Source: Candidatus Protochlamydia amoebophila UWE25
Lineage (GTDB): Bacteria > Chlamydiota > Chlamydiia > Chlamydiales > Parachlamydiaceae
Assembly: GCF_000011565.2 (NCBI RefSeq)
Contig: NC_005861.2
Coordinates: 2,046,001-2,110,000 of the forward strand
Direction: 5' to 3'
DNA length: 64,000 nucleotides
The notes beneath the pieces were generated by a model that saw only the letters and a list, made by a program, of their open reading frames with translations, searched no databases and had not been told where the DNA came from. This document shows, one piece after another, positions 27,278 to 36,910 of this stretch; within the stretch, counting starts at the first letter, position 1, and each line of letters starts with the position of its first letter. The position numbers and the translations under genes were made by a program.

Positions 27278-28372
27278 ATGAGTATTTCTCTCTCTTTTAT
27301 CCGAATTTTATTCCTCACTATATGCTTACTATTTTCTACAACTTTTGCTATTCAAAATCTTGAGGGAGGATTTAATCTAATCAATACAGCTGTTGGCATG
27401 CTTGGTGGAATAGGTATCGCAGGAATTTTAATTGCCTTAGATTTTATTTTTAATCGCTTTAACCTCAGATCTTTTAATACGTCTATTTTAGGCTTGTTTT
27501 TTGGCTATTTAATGGCACAAGCAATTTTGTTTCTTTTCACTGGAATGATGAATATTGACTCTACCGAAGCATTTTTACTACCGACACGTTTTCTTGTTTA
27601 TCTTTTCTGCTGTTATGTGGGAATGACAATGACAGCAAGAGCCTCTGAAGAAATCCATGTTAGCATCCCCTTTATTGAGTTTAAAGCTCTTAGTCATAAG
27701 AAAAAAGACGTTCTTGTGGATATATCGGTTTTAATGGATCCTCGCATCATTGATCTTGCCTCTTCGGGGTTGTTAGATCATCAACTCATTGTTCCTCGTT
27801 TTGCGATTAAGGATTTATATACTCAAGCTGAGAGCACGGAAGAAAATGTCAAAGCAAGAGCTCGTCGATCACTTGAAGTAATTAAAAAATTAGAAAGCCT
27901 GCCAGATTTAGATCTTCGTTATGTCGATACAGATTTTGTCGAAATTAAAGATCCGATGACAAAACTTATTCATTTAGCCAGATTTTTAGATACCAACATC
28001 ATCACCTCTGATCTTAATCGCATCCAACAATCTTCAGTTGAAGGCGTTCGAATTATTAATATTCATATGTTGTCTAACGCTTTAAAACCCATTACTCAAG
28101 CAGGCGAAGTCATCAACATTAAAATTCAAAGATATGGAAAAGAAGCTCGTCAAGGTGTTGGTTACCTTGAAGACGGAACAATGGTAGTTGTTAACGGCGG
28201 AGCAGAATTCATTGGAGAAACAATCAAAGGACATGTTTTGTCTGTTAAACACACTACTTCCGGTCGTATGATTTTCTGTAACGCATCAGAAGAAGCCAAT
28301 TTAATGATGGAACAAGATTTTTCACCTTCCCTTGCTGAATTAGAAAGCCATAAAAGTTATTTAACTTACTAA
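27278..28372 (+). CDS. Membrane-anchored PIN/TRAM-domain protein (YacL-like)
   Basis: The 364-residue product has four N-terminal membrane segments (within residues 5-120), then a PIN-type nuclease domain and a C-terminal TRAM domain. The PIN acidic site begins at VLVDISVLMDPRI (usual form LDTSVLIDGRI) and includes FLDTNIITSDLNRI; the TRAM part is GEVINIKIQRYGKEARQGVGYLEDGTMVVV. YacL-type proteins are predicted ribonucleases of the inner membrane, with the catalytic domain in the cytoplasm; the substrate is unknown. The first Asp of the site is kept, so activity is possible. Confidence 0.85.
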   Translation: MSISLSFIRILFLTICLLFSTTFAIQNLEGGFNLINTAVGMLGGIGIAGILIALDFIFNRFNLRSFNTSILGLFFGYLMAQAILFLFTGMMNIDSTEAFLLPTRFLVYLFCCYVGMTMTARASEEIHVSIPFIEFKALSHKKKDVLVDISVLMDPRIIDLASSGLLDHQLIVPRFAIKDLYTQAESTEENVKARARRSLEVIKKLESLPDLDLRYVDTDFVEIKDPMTKLIHLARFLDTNIITSDLNRIQQSSVEGVRIINIHMLSNALKPITQAGEVINIKIQRYGKEARQGVGYLEDGTMVVVNGGAEFIGETIKGHVLSVKHTTSGRMIFCNASEEANLMMEQDFSPSLAELESHKSYLTY

Positions 28373-28514
28373 TATAGTTTGAGGCTAGAATTAAAAAAAA
28401 TCTTTGAAGGGATTAGCTTCTAAAAATAGTAACCTTTTTTTATTTAAGTTGATCTCTTCATACGTCAAATGAAACGCTGGTTTTATCAAACAAAAACCTT
28501 ACCCCATTGTTAAC

Positions 28515-28883
28515 ATGACTTTAGGAATTGGCAACGATATTATTGAGATTGAGCGAATACAAGCAAATATTAAAAAGTATGGACAACGCTTTTTAAATCG
28601 AGTTTTTACCAAAAATGAACAAATATATTGTTTAAATCGTAAAATGCCCGCTCTACATCTTGCCGGTCGATTTGCCGCTAAAGAAGCGGTGGTCAAAGCT
28701 TTGGGGACAGGTTTTAGCCAAGGTATTTCTTGGCTAGACGTCGAAATCCTCAATGATGCAAATGGAAAACCTTACGTTTCTATTTCTCCTCTTTTAACTC
28801 AGTTATTTGCTTCCCCTAAACTTCTTATCTCGATTAGTCACTGCCATCATTACGCAACAGCATTTGCTGTTTGGTCTTCTTAA
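28515..28883 (+). CDS. acpS: Holo-[acyl-carrier-protein] synthase
   Basis: It transfers the 4'-phosphopantetheine group from CoA to the Ser of AcpP (encoded at 35687-35920). The 122-residue product has the family motifs GIGNDIIEIERI at the N-terminus with the Mg-binding Asp, FTKNEQIYC, and RFAAKEAVVKALGTG with the catalytic Glu, and ends in LLISISHCHHYATAFAV. The ribosome binding site is weak. A terminator hairpin follows six bases after the stop. Confidence 0.95.
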   Translation: MTLGIGNDIIEIERIQANIKKYGQRFLNRVFTKNEQIYCLNRKMPALHLAGRFAAKEAVVKALGTGFSQGISWLDVEILNDANGKPYVSISPLLTQLFASPKLLISISHCHHYATAFAVWSS

Positions 28884-28888
28884 TTGAT

Positions 28889-28920
28889 CCCGAATTTCAT
28901 TCTTCGGGTCTTTTTATTTA
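28889..28920 (+). terminator. Rho-independent terminator of acpS
   Basis: A six-base GC-rich stem (CCCGAA at 28889-28894 with TTCGGG at 28903-28908) and an eight-base loop, followed directly by TCTTTTTATTTA. A typical intrinsic terminator. Confidence 0.7.
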
Positions 28921-28951
28921 TCTGAAAAAGACAAAATTACACGTAAAGGGT

Positions 28952-29773
28952 TTACAATCCAAAAGGGTAAAAGAACGTCAATTGAATTTGATTTGCTTTT
29001 GATGGAAAATTTTGGGAATAAACACGTTTTGCATATTCTACAGACAAATTTCCTACAAAATCAATAAGATAAGTGTATCGCAGTCCTAAATCAATAGATT
29101 GATGATCAATAGAGCCATATCCATGAAAATGACGTAAATTTAAGGAGCGCCTCCCAAAACCACAAAGAGTTCGCGAGAAAATTTCAAATTCGTGATAAAG
29201 TCTAATTCTTTGAGCAAAAGCAATCTTTAAACGAATCCAAGCAGAATCATTTAGTGCACTCCCAAGCCCTACTTTAGCCCATAGCCTAGAAGACCACTGA
29301 TCTTTTTCTGCCCATTCTTTACCCATAGAAATAAACAACTCCCCTTCGTTTTTGCCATGATGAAAAGAACTTGGATCTCGCAGACTCCAGGGAAACGCAT
29401 GAACAAGGTTGATTCCTAAGGTTAATGTCACAGGATCTCCAATTACATCATCCAAAAAGATATAACGTCCGTTAAATTCTAAGTGATCGATACTACCCGC
29501 CTGTTTATTTGTTCGGGCAGCCATAGCTCCTAAATTTAAAGATAGCTGAGGAGTGGCGGCAAGTGCTAATTGAGTATAAAGAAAAATATCGCGAGAAAGG
29601 TAAGGTTTTGAGTTAGATTTACACGATAAATCTTTGTAGCATTGAAATTGAAGAGAAGAGGTCCATTCAAATTCAAGATAATTGCCTATCCAAGGCTGAT
29701 CTTCATAAGCCCAGCCTAGAATTGGTAATAAATAAACACAAAATAACCATTTCCAAATTTTTCTGAAAAACAT
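28952..29773 (-). CDS. Exported, probably outer-membrane beta-barrel protein
   Basis: The 273-residue product starts with a signal peptide ([22 protein letters not shown], cut near WAYE). The mature part alternates polar and hydrophobic residues, is rich in aromatics, Ser and Gly, and has many short strands (for example LSLNLGAMAAR, VTLTLGINLV, LGLRYTYLI), as in barrels. It ends in IQLTFFYPFGL rather than a clear aromatic terminus, so the barrel call is tentative. Its ATG shares one base with the trxB stop, so it is translated from the trxB message; a periplasmic or redox link is not otherwise supported. Confidence 0.6.
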   Translation of the reverse strand: MFFRKIWKWLFCVYLLPILGWAYEDQPWIGNYLEFEWTSSLQFQCYKDLSCKSNSKPYLSRDIFLYTQLALAATPQLSLNLGAMAARTNKQAGSIDHLEFNGRYIFLDDVIGDPVTLTLGINLVHAFPWSLRDPSSFHHGKNEGELFISMGKEWAEKDQWSSRLWAKVGLGSALNDSAWIRLKIAFAQRIRLYHEFEIFSRTLCGFGRRSLNLRHFHGYGSIDHQSIDLGLRYTYLIDFVGNLSVEYAKRVYSQNFPSKANQIQLTFFYPFGL

Positions 29774-30723
29774 TAATTGTCTAATCCTTTTTCAGCGAGC
29801 CATCTTTCAGCATCCAAGGCTGCCATACAACCACTACCTGCAGCAGTAATAGCTTGCCGATATTCAAAATCTTGAACATCTCCTGCTGCAAATACGCCTT
29901 TAATGCTTGTTTGGGTTCCTTTGAAAACTTTTAAGTAACCATTCGAATGTAATTCCAATTGATTTTTTAAAAACTCAGTATTTGGATTATGTCCAATCGC
30001 GAAAAAAAGTCCTGCTGCTTCATATTCTTTTTCCTGTCCTGTTTTGACATTTCTAATCACAAGATTTTTTACGATTTGGTCTCCCTTTACTTGAATAACT
30101 TCTGAATTCCAAATCATTTCAATTTTAGGGTTATTAAAGGCTCTTTCCTGCATGATTTTAGAAGCTCGTAATGTATCTCTTCGATGAACAATAAAAACAC
30201 GACTTCCAAACTTTGTCAAAAATGTGGCTTCTTCAATGGCTGAATCTCCTCCACCTATGACAAATAAAGGGCGATTGCGAAAAATAGGAGCCGCCCCATC
30301 ACAGACAGCACAAGCTGTCACACCTTTTTGCCAAAATTCATCATCACCTGCGCCTGGAATGGGTAAACGTTTTGCTGTAGCTCCAGTAGAGACAATAACA
30401 GAACTAGCTTGATAATGCGATTTCTTACCTTTAATAATAAAAGGGTAAACTTGAAAATCAACAGAGTCTACATCCTCACTAATTATAGTTGTTCCAAAAC
30501 GAATGGCCTGTTGTCGAAAACGATCGACTAGCTCGGGTCCTGTAATTCCATCAGGAAAGCCAGGAAAATTTTCTACCTCAGTTGTTGTCATCAATTGACC
30601 CCCTGCAGCGCCTGTAAAAAATCCTTCAAATAAAATAGGCTCTAAGTTAGCTCGAGCAGCATAAATAGCAGCTGTATATCCTGCGGGCCCAGATCCAATA
30701 ATAATTAGCTTTGCTTTTTCCAT
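29773..30723 (-). CDS. trxB: Thioredoxin reductase
   Basis: It reduces thioredoxin with NADPH through FAD and a redox-active disulfide, in the cytoplasm. The 316-residue product has the FAD loop [18 protein letters not shown] (8-25), the GGQL block, the redox pair CAVC (Cys138 and Cys141) followed by DGAAP, the NADPH loop [11 protein letters not shown], and the second FAD motif [23 protein letters not shown]. Length and order match the low-Mr class. It is the first gene of a two-gene unit with the barrel-like protein. Confidence 0.97.
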   Translation of the reverse strand: MEKAKLIIIGSGPAGYTAAIYAARANLEPILFEGFFTGAAGGQLMTTTEVENFPGFPDGITGPELVDRFRQQAIRFGTTIISEDVDSVDFQVYPFIIKGKKSHYQASSVIVSTGATAKRLPIPGAGDDEFWQKGVTACAVCDGAAPIFRNRPLFVIGGGDSAIEEATFLTKFGSRVFIVHRRDTLRASKIMQERAFNNPKIEMIWNSEVIQVKGDQIVKNLVIRNVKTGQEKEYEAAGLFFAIGHNPNTEFLKNQLELHSNGYLKVFKGTQTSIKGVFAAGDVQDFEYRQAITAAGSGCMAALDAERWLAEKGLDN

Positions 30724-31023
30724 TTTCTTTCCTAACCAATTTAAATTTTATATTTACTGATTCATATCCGTATCATAAAGGAGAAAAAAAGAGAATATTA
30801 TTATCAATTAATATCTCTTAAAAACTCGAATGGGGAGAAGTTTATTTTTAAAAATTTAGTTTATCTCACAGCAATTCAAAGAGCAAGCAATATAAACAAC
30901 AACAAACTTTTTCAATTAATTTTATAATAAATTAATAAATTAATACTAAAATTATAATTAAAAAACATAAATAAATGAAATAAAACTAATTTTTTAAAAA
31001 ACAAAAAAAAGGTGAAGTTTAAT
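30724..31023. other. Divergent intergenic region
   Basis: 300 very AT-rich bases between trxB and the Inc-like gene, with long A and T runs. No clear promoter or repeat seen. Confidence 0.3.
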
Positions 31024-31521
31024 ATGAATGTTTATGTAAGTACTGGAACTGTTATTAATCATCAATTCAATTATCGTGTTGATATGATTTATTCAAAATT
31101 ACGGACTCACACGAATATCATAACTTCTTCATTATCTAATACTTTAAAAAAGATCGAGATATTTATTAGAAATAATTTGCATAATATTTTATTTCTAAGC
31201 GCTTCTTGTGCAACGGCTTATTTTTCACCTTCTTTATTTATAATGGGCGCAGTATTAGCCATTGTCTTGCGATTTGAAGTAAGATATTTATTTAACGAAT
31301 ATATCAAGAAAGAACATAACCCCTACTTAGATGGCACAAAATTCGGCCCAAATTATGTCAATAACACTAGTTTGCTTATTGCAACAGTAGCTGCTATAGA
31401 TTCAATCGCCTTAGGAACATTTTTTACTACTAATTACATCGGGGTTAGTTTATTTCCATTTGCTGGTGGTTTAGCAGCCGGTAATATTTTAGCCCAAAAG
31501 GGAATAGATTTACTTGTCTAA
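31024..31521 (+). CDS. Inclusion-membrane-protein (Inc) candidate with paired hydrophobic hairpins
   Basis: ATG 31024 follows AAGGTGAAG; a GTG four codons earlier is possible. The 165-residue product has a hydrophilic N-terminal 45 residues without a signal peptide. Next comes a bilobed hydrophobic stretch (about 50-80, with a Ser/Pro break), a polar segment with EYIKKEHNPYLDG, and a second bilobed stretch to the C-terminus. Closely paired hydrophobic helices without a signal peptide are the hallmark of Inc proteins, which type III secretion inserts into the host vacuole membrane. No sequence homology is claimed; an ordinary inner-membrane protein is possible. Confidence 0.55.
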   Translation: MNVYVSTGTVINHQFNYRVDMIYSKLRTHTNIITSSLSNTLKKIEIFIRNNLHNILFLSASCATAYFSPSLFIMGAVLAIVLRFEVRYLFNEYIKKEHNPYLDGTKFGPNYVNNTSLLIATVAAIDSIALGTFFTTNYIGVSLFPFAGGLAAGNILAQKGIDLLV

Positions 31522-31952
31522 TCCTATCTAATTATCTGGCTAAGCTTATTATTCTTTAAAAAATAAGCTTAGTCTTTTTGCTTTTGATAAAATTTACTTT
31601 TCAAGAATAAATTTGCTCCGTTATTTTAGTGCTCATTATTCTATGATCTGATTTCTTTTAATTAACCCGCAATCACCCAATTTTATGATCAAAGGCACAA
31701 TAGCAAAGCTGGCCTATTAATTCAAAACTCTTTATAAGAGAACGAGCTATTTGGTTTTTTGGTTTTTATTTCTTGATGAATCCATAAATTGATCATGTAA
31801 AGTTTATACCTTGAAGCAAAAGAATTTAAAAAAAATACTCATTTTCTCTATCCAGGGATAAGTAGCAAAGAAATTTTCGGGCAAAAAAGATCAATTTCAC
31901 CATCAAGAATTTTAATAACGAAATGCGAACATCATAAAACAGAGACGTAACT
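31522..31952. other. Intergenic region
   Basis: About 430 bases. The first 60 hold the terminator of the Inc-like gene; the rest must include the putP promoter. No gene or repeat seen. Confidence 0.35.
31540..31580 (+). terminator. Rho-independent terminator
   Basis: A perfect 11-base stem (31540-31550 with 31562-31572, CTAAGCTTATT and its complement) followed by TCTTTTTGC, 18 bases after the stop of the Inc-like gene. Confidence 0.7.
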
Positions 31953-33383
31953 ATGCAAATTCAAGTCATTTTAGCATTTATTGCTTATTTTAGTTTACTT
32001 CTTCTCATTGGCCTTGTTTGTCATAAAAAACAAACAACCTCCTCTGATTTTATTATGGGCAACCGATCACTCAATTTCTGGCTGGTGGCTCTTTCTGCTC
32101 ACGCAAGTGATATGAGTGCTTGGCTTTTTATGGCATTTCCTATGACAATTTTCGTATTGGGACTTCCCTATATTTGGATTGCACTAGGACTTTTATTGGG
32201 AATGTTTTTCAACTGGCAATTCGTAGCCCCAAAATTACGCTCTATGACTGAAAGCTATGACACCTATACATTATCTTCATTTTTTGAGAAAAGATTTAAA
32301 GACACTTCTGGATACATAAGGATTTTAAGTGCTATTATTATGCTTATTTTTCTTACTCATTATCTTTCAGCAGGTCTAATCGCAATGGGTTACTTGCTTG
32401 AATCATTATTTGGCCTTAACTACTACTTTGGTTTATCTGTTGCTATGTTGGTGGTAGTCGTCTACACATTTATTGGTGGATTTACAACAGTTGCTTGGAC
32501 AGATTTGTTTCAAGGTGCTTTTCTTCTCCTAATGATTATTTTAGTTCCTACCATAGCAATGACAAAGATTGATAGCTGGCAAACCATTTCGCATATGGCT
32601 CATCAAAAAAAAATTTCTTTATCTCTGTTTGGTGATAGTAGTCTGGACTCCTTTATCAAAATTTCTTCCTTGGCCTTGGGATGGGGACTTGGTTATTTTG
32701 GGATGCCTCATATTATCACTAAATTTATGGGTATTAAAGATGTCAATGAAATGCACAAATCTAAATGGCTTGGCATGACATGGCAATTTGTTACTTTAGG
32801 AGCTGCTGCAGTCGTCGGCTTAATTGGAATTGCTTATTTTCCAAACGGCTTAGCTAAACCAGAAATGGTTTTTGTTGAAATGGTAAAGGATCTTTTTAAT
32901 CCTTTTACAGCAGGCTTTATTTTATGTGCTGTGGTTGCGGCTAATATGTCAACAATGGATTCTCAAATCCTTGTTTGCGGTTCTATTTTAAGCGAAGATC
33001 TTTATAAATATTTTTATAAACAAACACCATCCGATCAAAAAATCCTTTGGGTTTCTAAAATGAGCGTTGTCACGGTAGCTTTGATCGCTTTATTACTAGC
33101 ATTCAATAAAAGTAATACAATTTTAGATACGGTTTTATATTCATGGTCAGGTCTTGGAAGTGCTTTTGGCCCATTAGTTTTAATGAGTTTATATTCTAAA
33201 CAAACAAATCGTTATGGGGCAATTGCAGGAATGATCACCGGAACTTTCGTCGTTGTGGTATGGCCTAGTTTAAACCCTCTATTATTTCGATATGAATTAT
33301 TACCAATGATTCCTGGTTTTTTCACAAGTTTGACTGCCATTTATTTAGCTTCAAAATACACTCGAAAAAATTCTTTGAATTAA
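31953..33383 (+). CDS. putP: Sodium/proline symporter (SSS family)
   Basis: The 476-residue product is an integral membrane protein with about 13 helices, of PutP length. It shows the family blocks SDFIMGNRSLNFWLVALSAH, ASDMSAWLFMAFP, YVYTFIGGFTTVAWTDLFQG-like (here VYTFIGGFTTVAWTDLFQG), LGWGLGYFGMPHI, and the late helix with AVVAANMSTMDSQILVCGS. It imports proline with Na+ across the inner membrane. Exact substrate is inferred from family resemblance. There are no proline-catabolism genes nearby, so proline may be used for protein synthesis or osmotic balance. Confidence 0.9.
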   Translation: MQIQVILAFIAYFSLLLLIGLVCHKKQTTSSDFIMGNRSLNFWLVALSAHASDMSAWLFMAFPMTIFVLGLPYIWIALGLLLGMFFNWQFVAPKLRSMTESYDTYTLSSFFEKRFKDTSGYIRILSAIIMLIFLTHYLSAGLIAMGYLLESLFGLNYYFGLSVAMLVVVVYTFIGGFTTVAWTDLFQGAFLLLMIILVPTIAMTKIDSWQTISHMAHQKKISLSLFGDSSLDSFIKISSLALGWGLGYFGMPHIITKFMGIKDVNEMHKSKWLGMTWQFVTLGAAAVVGLIGIAYFPNGLAKPEMVFVEMVKDLFNPFTAGFILCAVVAANMSTMDSQILVCGSILSEDLYKYFYKQTPSDQKILWVSKMSVVTVALIALLLAFNKSNTILDTVLYSWSGLGSAFGPLVLMSLYSKQTNRYGAIAGMITGTFVVVVWPSLNPLLFRYELLPMIPGFFTSLTAIYLASKYTRKNSLN

Positions 33384-33822
33384 ATCAGTACACTTATCAA
33401 ATCTTCCTGAAAACTTCATTTCAGTATCAAATCTCTCCAACCAAAGAATTTTCATGATTTTGTTGGGGAGTTGGCTGTCTTTAATAATCCAAGTTTCCTA
33501 ATAAGCCTATTTACCAAAATCTTCCTTTGAATTATTTTCATTTTTTGATAAATTGTTTTCTTAAAAAGAAAATTTATTTTTTTTAAATATACTTGGCGAT
33601 CTTATAAAAAGTTACCAAATCAAAAACCTACGTTCTTCAGTTTATAAAAAATTAAACTAAACAAATTGAAAATTTTTGAAATTTGAGCTAATAAACGATG
33701 AGACTTAGAGATTACTTATATTGAAAGTAATTTAAATTTTTACTGGTATCTTTTTATAAACAATATAAGTTTAATAAATTCAATTATTTTTATTTTATTC
33801 CACTTTTAAATATTAGGGTTTT
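33384..33822. other. Intergenic region
   Basis: About 440 AT-rich bases. A nine-base imperfect stem (33433-33441 with 33462-33470) could terminate putP. The remainder should carry the promoter of the MORN-like gene; none is clear. Confidence 0.35.
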
Positions 33823-35616
33823 ATGAGTTTTGATGTTGTTCCTTCTGGCCATTTAACATCTCGATCTGTGAATCGAGAAATATCGCAGCTTCGCTTTTCT
33901 CAACAATTAAACGCTTTTTTCGGTAGAATTTGGAGTTTAATTTGCTCAACAGCAAATTACTCAGCTAAATTGTTAAAAACCGTCGCATTGACAAAGCGTA
34001 GAGCAAATGAAATCGCCCCTAGTGTTCAGTACCTTTCGGATTCAAATAGGCTCATAAAATCTTTAAAGGGAAGAGTTTCTTCAATTTCTATCTCACCCAC
34101 TACGCATACTACCCCAGTAAATGTTTCACTGCTTTCGTCACCCACCAAATCAGTCCCTTCAACCAACCCGCAAAGTGAGCCTAATCTCCCTCCTCACATA
34201 GCACCTGAAAGCCCACAAAAAACATGTTCATCTTTACATTCCTCCTCCTCCCAGCCCGCAATTTCAGTTTCATCACCCAATCTCACCTCCATTGCTTACT
34301 CTCCTAATTTTGAATACAGTGTTGATTTTTTTGATAGATACTTTGAGCAATGTGGCTTTGAAAGTAACTTTAAAACTATTCTCCAAACAGCGAAGATTTA
34401 TAAAGACAACAAAAGCATCTCCACACCTTTTAATGAACTTTCTGGCGAATACACGATTAATATAGCATCTTCTATCAGTATCAAAGCAACCCTTGCTGAA
34501 GGAATGTTTAAAACATTTTATTTTTTAGATAAAAAAGGAGCTATATTAGAGGGTTACTACGAAAATGGAGAATTAATTTTAACATCTATTATAACTCCTG
34601 ATCGACTGACGAAATTTGAAGGTCGTTTTATTAATGGAAAAGTTACCGACTCACAAGGAAAAATCTTTTATAATACGAATTCCCCCCATAATACTGATTC
34701 ATTACAAGATTTTAATGCCTGTTATGAAGGGCCGATCGTCGATCAGTTACCTCACGGAAAAGGAATTTACAAACAAGAAGGCGAAAGTGAAGAAAGAGTT
34801 TATTTTAAAGGAAATTTCACCTCTGCTGAGTATGATTCCACAAAAAAGAGTTATACAGTACTAAAGCAAGAAACGATATCTGAAATCAGAGAACTCTCAT
34901 TTGAACAACAACAAGTTCTTGGCTACCAAAGTACAATACTCTCTTATGATGAAGAATGCGAAGACTGGACAGAAACAGATATCTCTATTAATTATGAAGG
35001 ATCCCTTCAGACATATTTTAAACATGGACAAGGAACTCTCTGCTCTACCTATTTCCACGAAAGAGAAGGTAAAAAAATAAAAATCATTCATCAATATGTT
35101 GGGGAATTTGAATTTGACTTTTTTAAAGCAGAGTCAGGAGAGTATACTGTTATAATTAACGATATATCTAGTGATACCGAAATTCAGGGAACTGTCAGGT
35201 TCACTTCGCACGGGGAAAAATTTAAAAATATTATACTTAATACTCAAGAATACGTTTACGAATTTGATTTAATACATTCAGAACACACAATTGAAGATGC
35301 TATGTTCTTAACTGGATATGGCACAAGAAATGATGGTAAGAAGGGAAAATTTATTAATGGCTTTCACATCGATGAATATCAACTTGCCGAAGATGACGAA
35401 GATGAAAATGGGCCCCTAAGCATTCCCCAATTTAGAACAGACTCTCAAAAACTGATGTCAGAAGTTGATGTTGACGGAGATTACACTGACGAAGATAACG
35501 AAGATGAAACTTCTTCTATTAATTCTGATGCAACTTCAGGAGACTATACGTCAGAAGAAGATCTATCTTCATCAGAGGAAGTCACAGACGACAATTTATT
35601 TGAAAATGAAAAATAA
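33823..35616 (+). CDS. MORN-repeat-like protein, effector candidate
   Basis: The 597-residue product has no signal peptide. An N-terminal part of about 100 residues is followed by a Ser/Pro/Thr-rich linker (about 100-165). From about residue 205 to 545 there are degenerate beta-hairpin repeats with MORN-like signatures such as GYYENGEL, FEGRFINGKV, YEGPIVDQLPHGKGIY and YEGSLQTYFKHGQGTL. The last 60 residues are very acidic and Ser-rich. MORN repeats bind lipid or proteins, mostly in eukaryotes, and are found in amoeba symbionts. I infer a host-directed role. The repeats are divergent, so the call is moderate. An AGGG site precedes the ATG. Confidence 0.6.
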   Translation: MSFDVVPSGHLTSRSVNREISQLRFSQQLNAFFGRIWSLICSTANYSAKLLKTVALTKRRANEIAPSVQYLSDSNRLIKSLKGRVSSISISPTTHTTPVNVSLLSSPTKSVPSTNPQSEPNLPPHIAPESPQKTCSSLHSSSSQPAISVSSPNLTSIAYSPNFEYSVDFFDRYFEQCGFESNFKTILQTAKIYKDNKSISTPFNELSGEYTINIASSISIKATLAEGMFKTFYFLDKKGAILEGYYENGELILTSIITPDRLTKFEGRFINGKVTDSQGKIFYNTNSPHNTDSLQDFNACYEGPIVDQLPHGKGIYKQEGESEERVYFKGNFTSAEYDSTKKSYTVLKQETISEIRELSFEQQQVLGYQSTILSYDEECEDWTETDISINYEGSLQTYFKHGQGTLCSTYFHEREGKKIKIIHQYVGEFEFDFFKAESGEYTVIINDISSDTEIQGTVRFTSHGEKFKNIILNTQEYVYEFDLIHSEHTIEDAMFLTGYGTRNDGKKGKFINGFHIDEYQLAEDDEDENGPLSIPQFRTDSQKLMSEVDVDGDYTDEDNEDETSSINSDATSGDYTSEEDLSSSEEVTDDNLFENEK

Positions 35617-35648
35617 CCAATATTTTACTGATTAAAAAGTCCAAGAAA

Positions 35649-35677
35649 CCGATGCTGAATATTCTATTCAGCATCGG
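35649..35677. terminator. Bidirectional terminator between the MORN-like gene and acpP
   Basis: A perfect 12-base stem (35649-35660 with 35666-35677, CCGATGCTGAAT and its complement) and a five-base loop between convergent genes, ten bases beyond the acpP stop. On the minus strand it is followed by TTTCTTGGACTTTTTAAT. Confidence 0.7.
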
Positions 35678-35686
35678 CAAAATCTA

Positions 35687-35920
35687 CTATGATTTGCGCT
35701 TTTCAAGATAACTAATCACATCGTTTACCGTTTTTAATTTTTCAGCATCCTCTTGTGAAATCTCACATTCAAAACGCTCTTCAAATGTCATGATGAGTTC
35801 TGTTAGATCTAGAGAATCTGCATTCAAATCTTCTACAAATGACTTTTCTGAATTGACATCATCTCTATCAACTCCTAATTGTTCTACAACAATATCAATG
35901 ACTTCTTGTTCAATTGACAT
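35687..35920 (-). CDS. acpP: Acyl carrier protein
   Basis: The 77-residue acidic protein carries growing acyl chains on a phosphopantetheine attached to Ser36 within [11 protein letters not shown], the standard DSL motif. It serves the fatty-acid enzymes encoded just upstream and supplies hydroxyacyl groups to LpxD. It is the last gene of a fabH-fabD-fabG-acpP run; the 165-base gap after fabG may hold an extra promoter, which is common since AcpP is needed in large amounts. Confidence 0.97.
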
Positions 35921-36085
35921 AAGAAAATCCCTTTCGTTAAGGCTTTATAAATTTATTTAAAAACTGAACGGTATAATATTCTGTTAAAAACGATTATTTT
36001 AATCAACAGTAGAAATTAGATATGAAATATTTTTTTTACTAATTTTCTTTGTCAATTTATTTTAAATCAATTGATTAATTGAACA

Positions 36086-36841
36086 TTATGACATCACCAT
36101 TCCACCATCCACAGTAATGACCTGGCCTGTGACATAGTTAGAAAGTGGCGTAGCTAAAAACCAAGCTAAATTAGCAATATCAGAAGGCTCCCCTAAGCGA
36201 TTAAGAGGAATATCTTTTACAATCATTTCTTTCTGTATTGGTGTTAAAGCATCGGTCATTTTTGTTTGAATGAAACCTGGAGCAATACAATTTACTAAAA
36301 TATTTCGAGAAGCTAATTCTTTAGCTAAAGCTTTTGAAAAACCGATGATTCCTGCTTTTGAAGCGGCATAATTTGTCTGCCCGGCATTCCCCATCAATCC
36401 AACCACAGAACTGATATTAATAATTTTTCCTTTTTTGGCTTTCATCATTCCACGAACGACAGATTTACAAGTGTTAAAACAAGATTTCAAATTAGTATCT
36501 AAAACTTTATCCCAATCTTGTTCAGGCATCTTCATCAACAATTGATCAGCAGTGATTCCTGCATTATTAATCAAAATGTCCACCACTCCAAATTCTTCTA
36601 CAACATCTTTAATTGCCTCATCAACTAGTTGAGTTTGAGAAACATCCACACAGCGAAAGTAAATAGTTTGAGATTGTGTAATTTCTCGAATTTCATTAAT
36701 TGCTTTTTGCCCTGTTTCTGCATTCGTTCCAAAAATAATAACTTTTGCACCCTCTTCTGCAAATTTCGAGGCAATGGCTTTTCCAATTCCTGCATTACCA
36801 CCTGTAATAATAGCTACTTGATTTAACAACAACTGATTCAT
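36086..36841 (-). CDS. fabG: 3-oxoacyl-[acyl-carrier-protein] reductase
   Basis: The NADPH-dependent reductase of type II fatty-acid elongation. ATG 36841 is chosen because AAAGGA lies six bases upstream; ATG 36847 would touch that site. The 251-residue short-chain dehydrogenase has the nucleotide loop TGGNAGIGKAI, LINNAGIT, the catalytic Ser in NISSVVGLMGN, YAASKAG with the Tyr/Lys pair, and the C-terminal VTGQVITVDGGM. It follows fabD by 70 bases. Confidence 0.95.
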   Translation of the reverse strand: MNQLLLNQVAIITGGNAGIGKAIASKFAEEGAKVIIFGTNAETGQKAINEIREITQSQTIYFRCVDVSQTQLVDEAIKDVVEEFGVVDILINNAGITADQLLMKMPEQDWDKVLDTNLKSCFNTCKSVVRGMMKAKKGKIINISSVVGLMGNAGQTNYAASKAGIIGFSKALAKELASRNILVNCIAPGFIQTKMTDALTPIQKEMIVKDIPLNRLGEPSDIANLAWFLATPLSNYVTGQVITVDGGMVMS

Positions 36842-36910
36842 CGTCATTCCTTTATATAAACTTAGTACAGCATTAGCAATTGACTTGTTCTAGTCGGTTT
36901 CATCTCTTTT

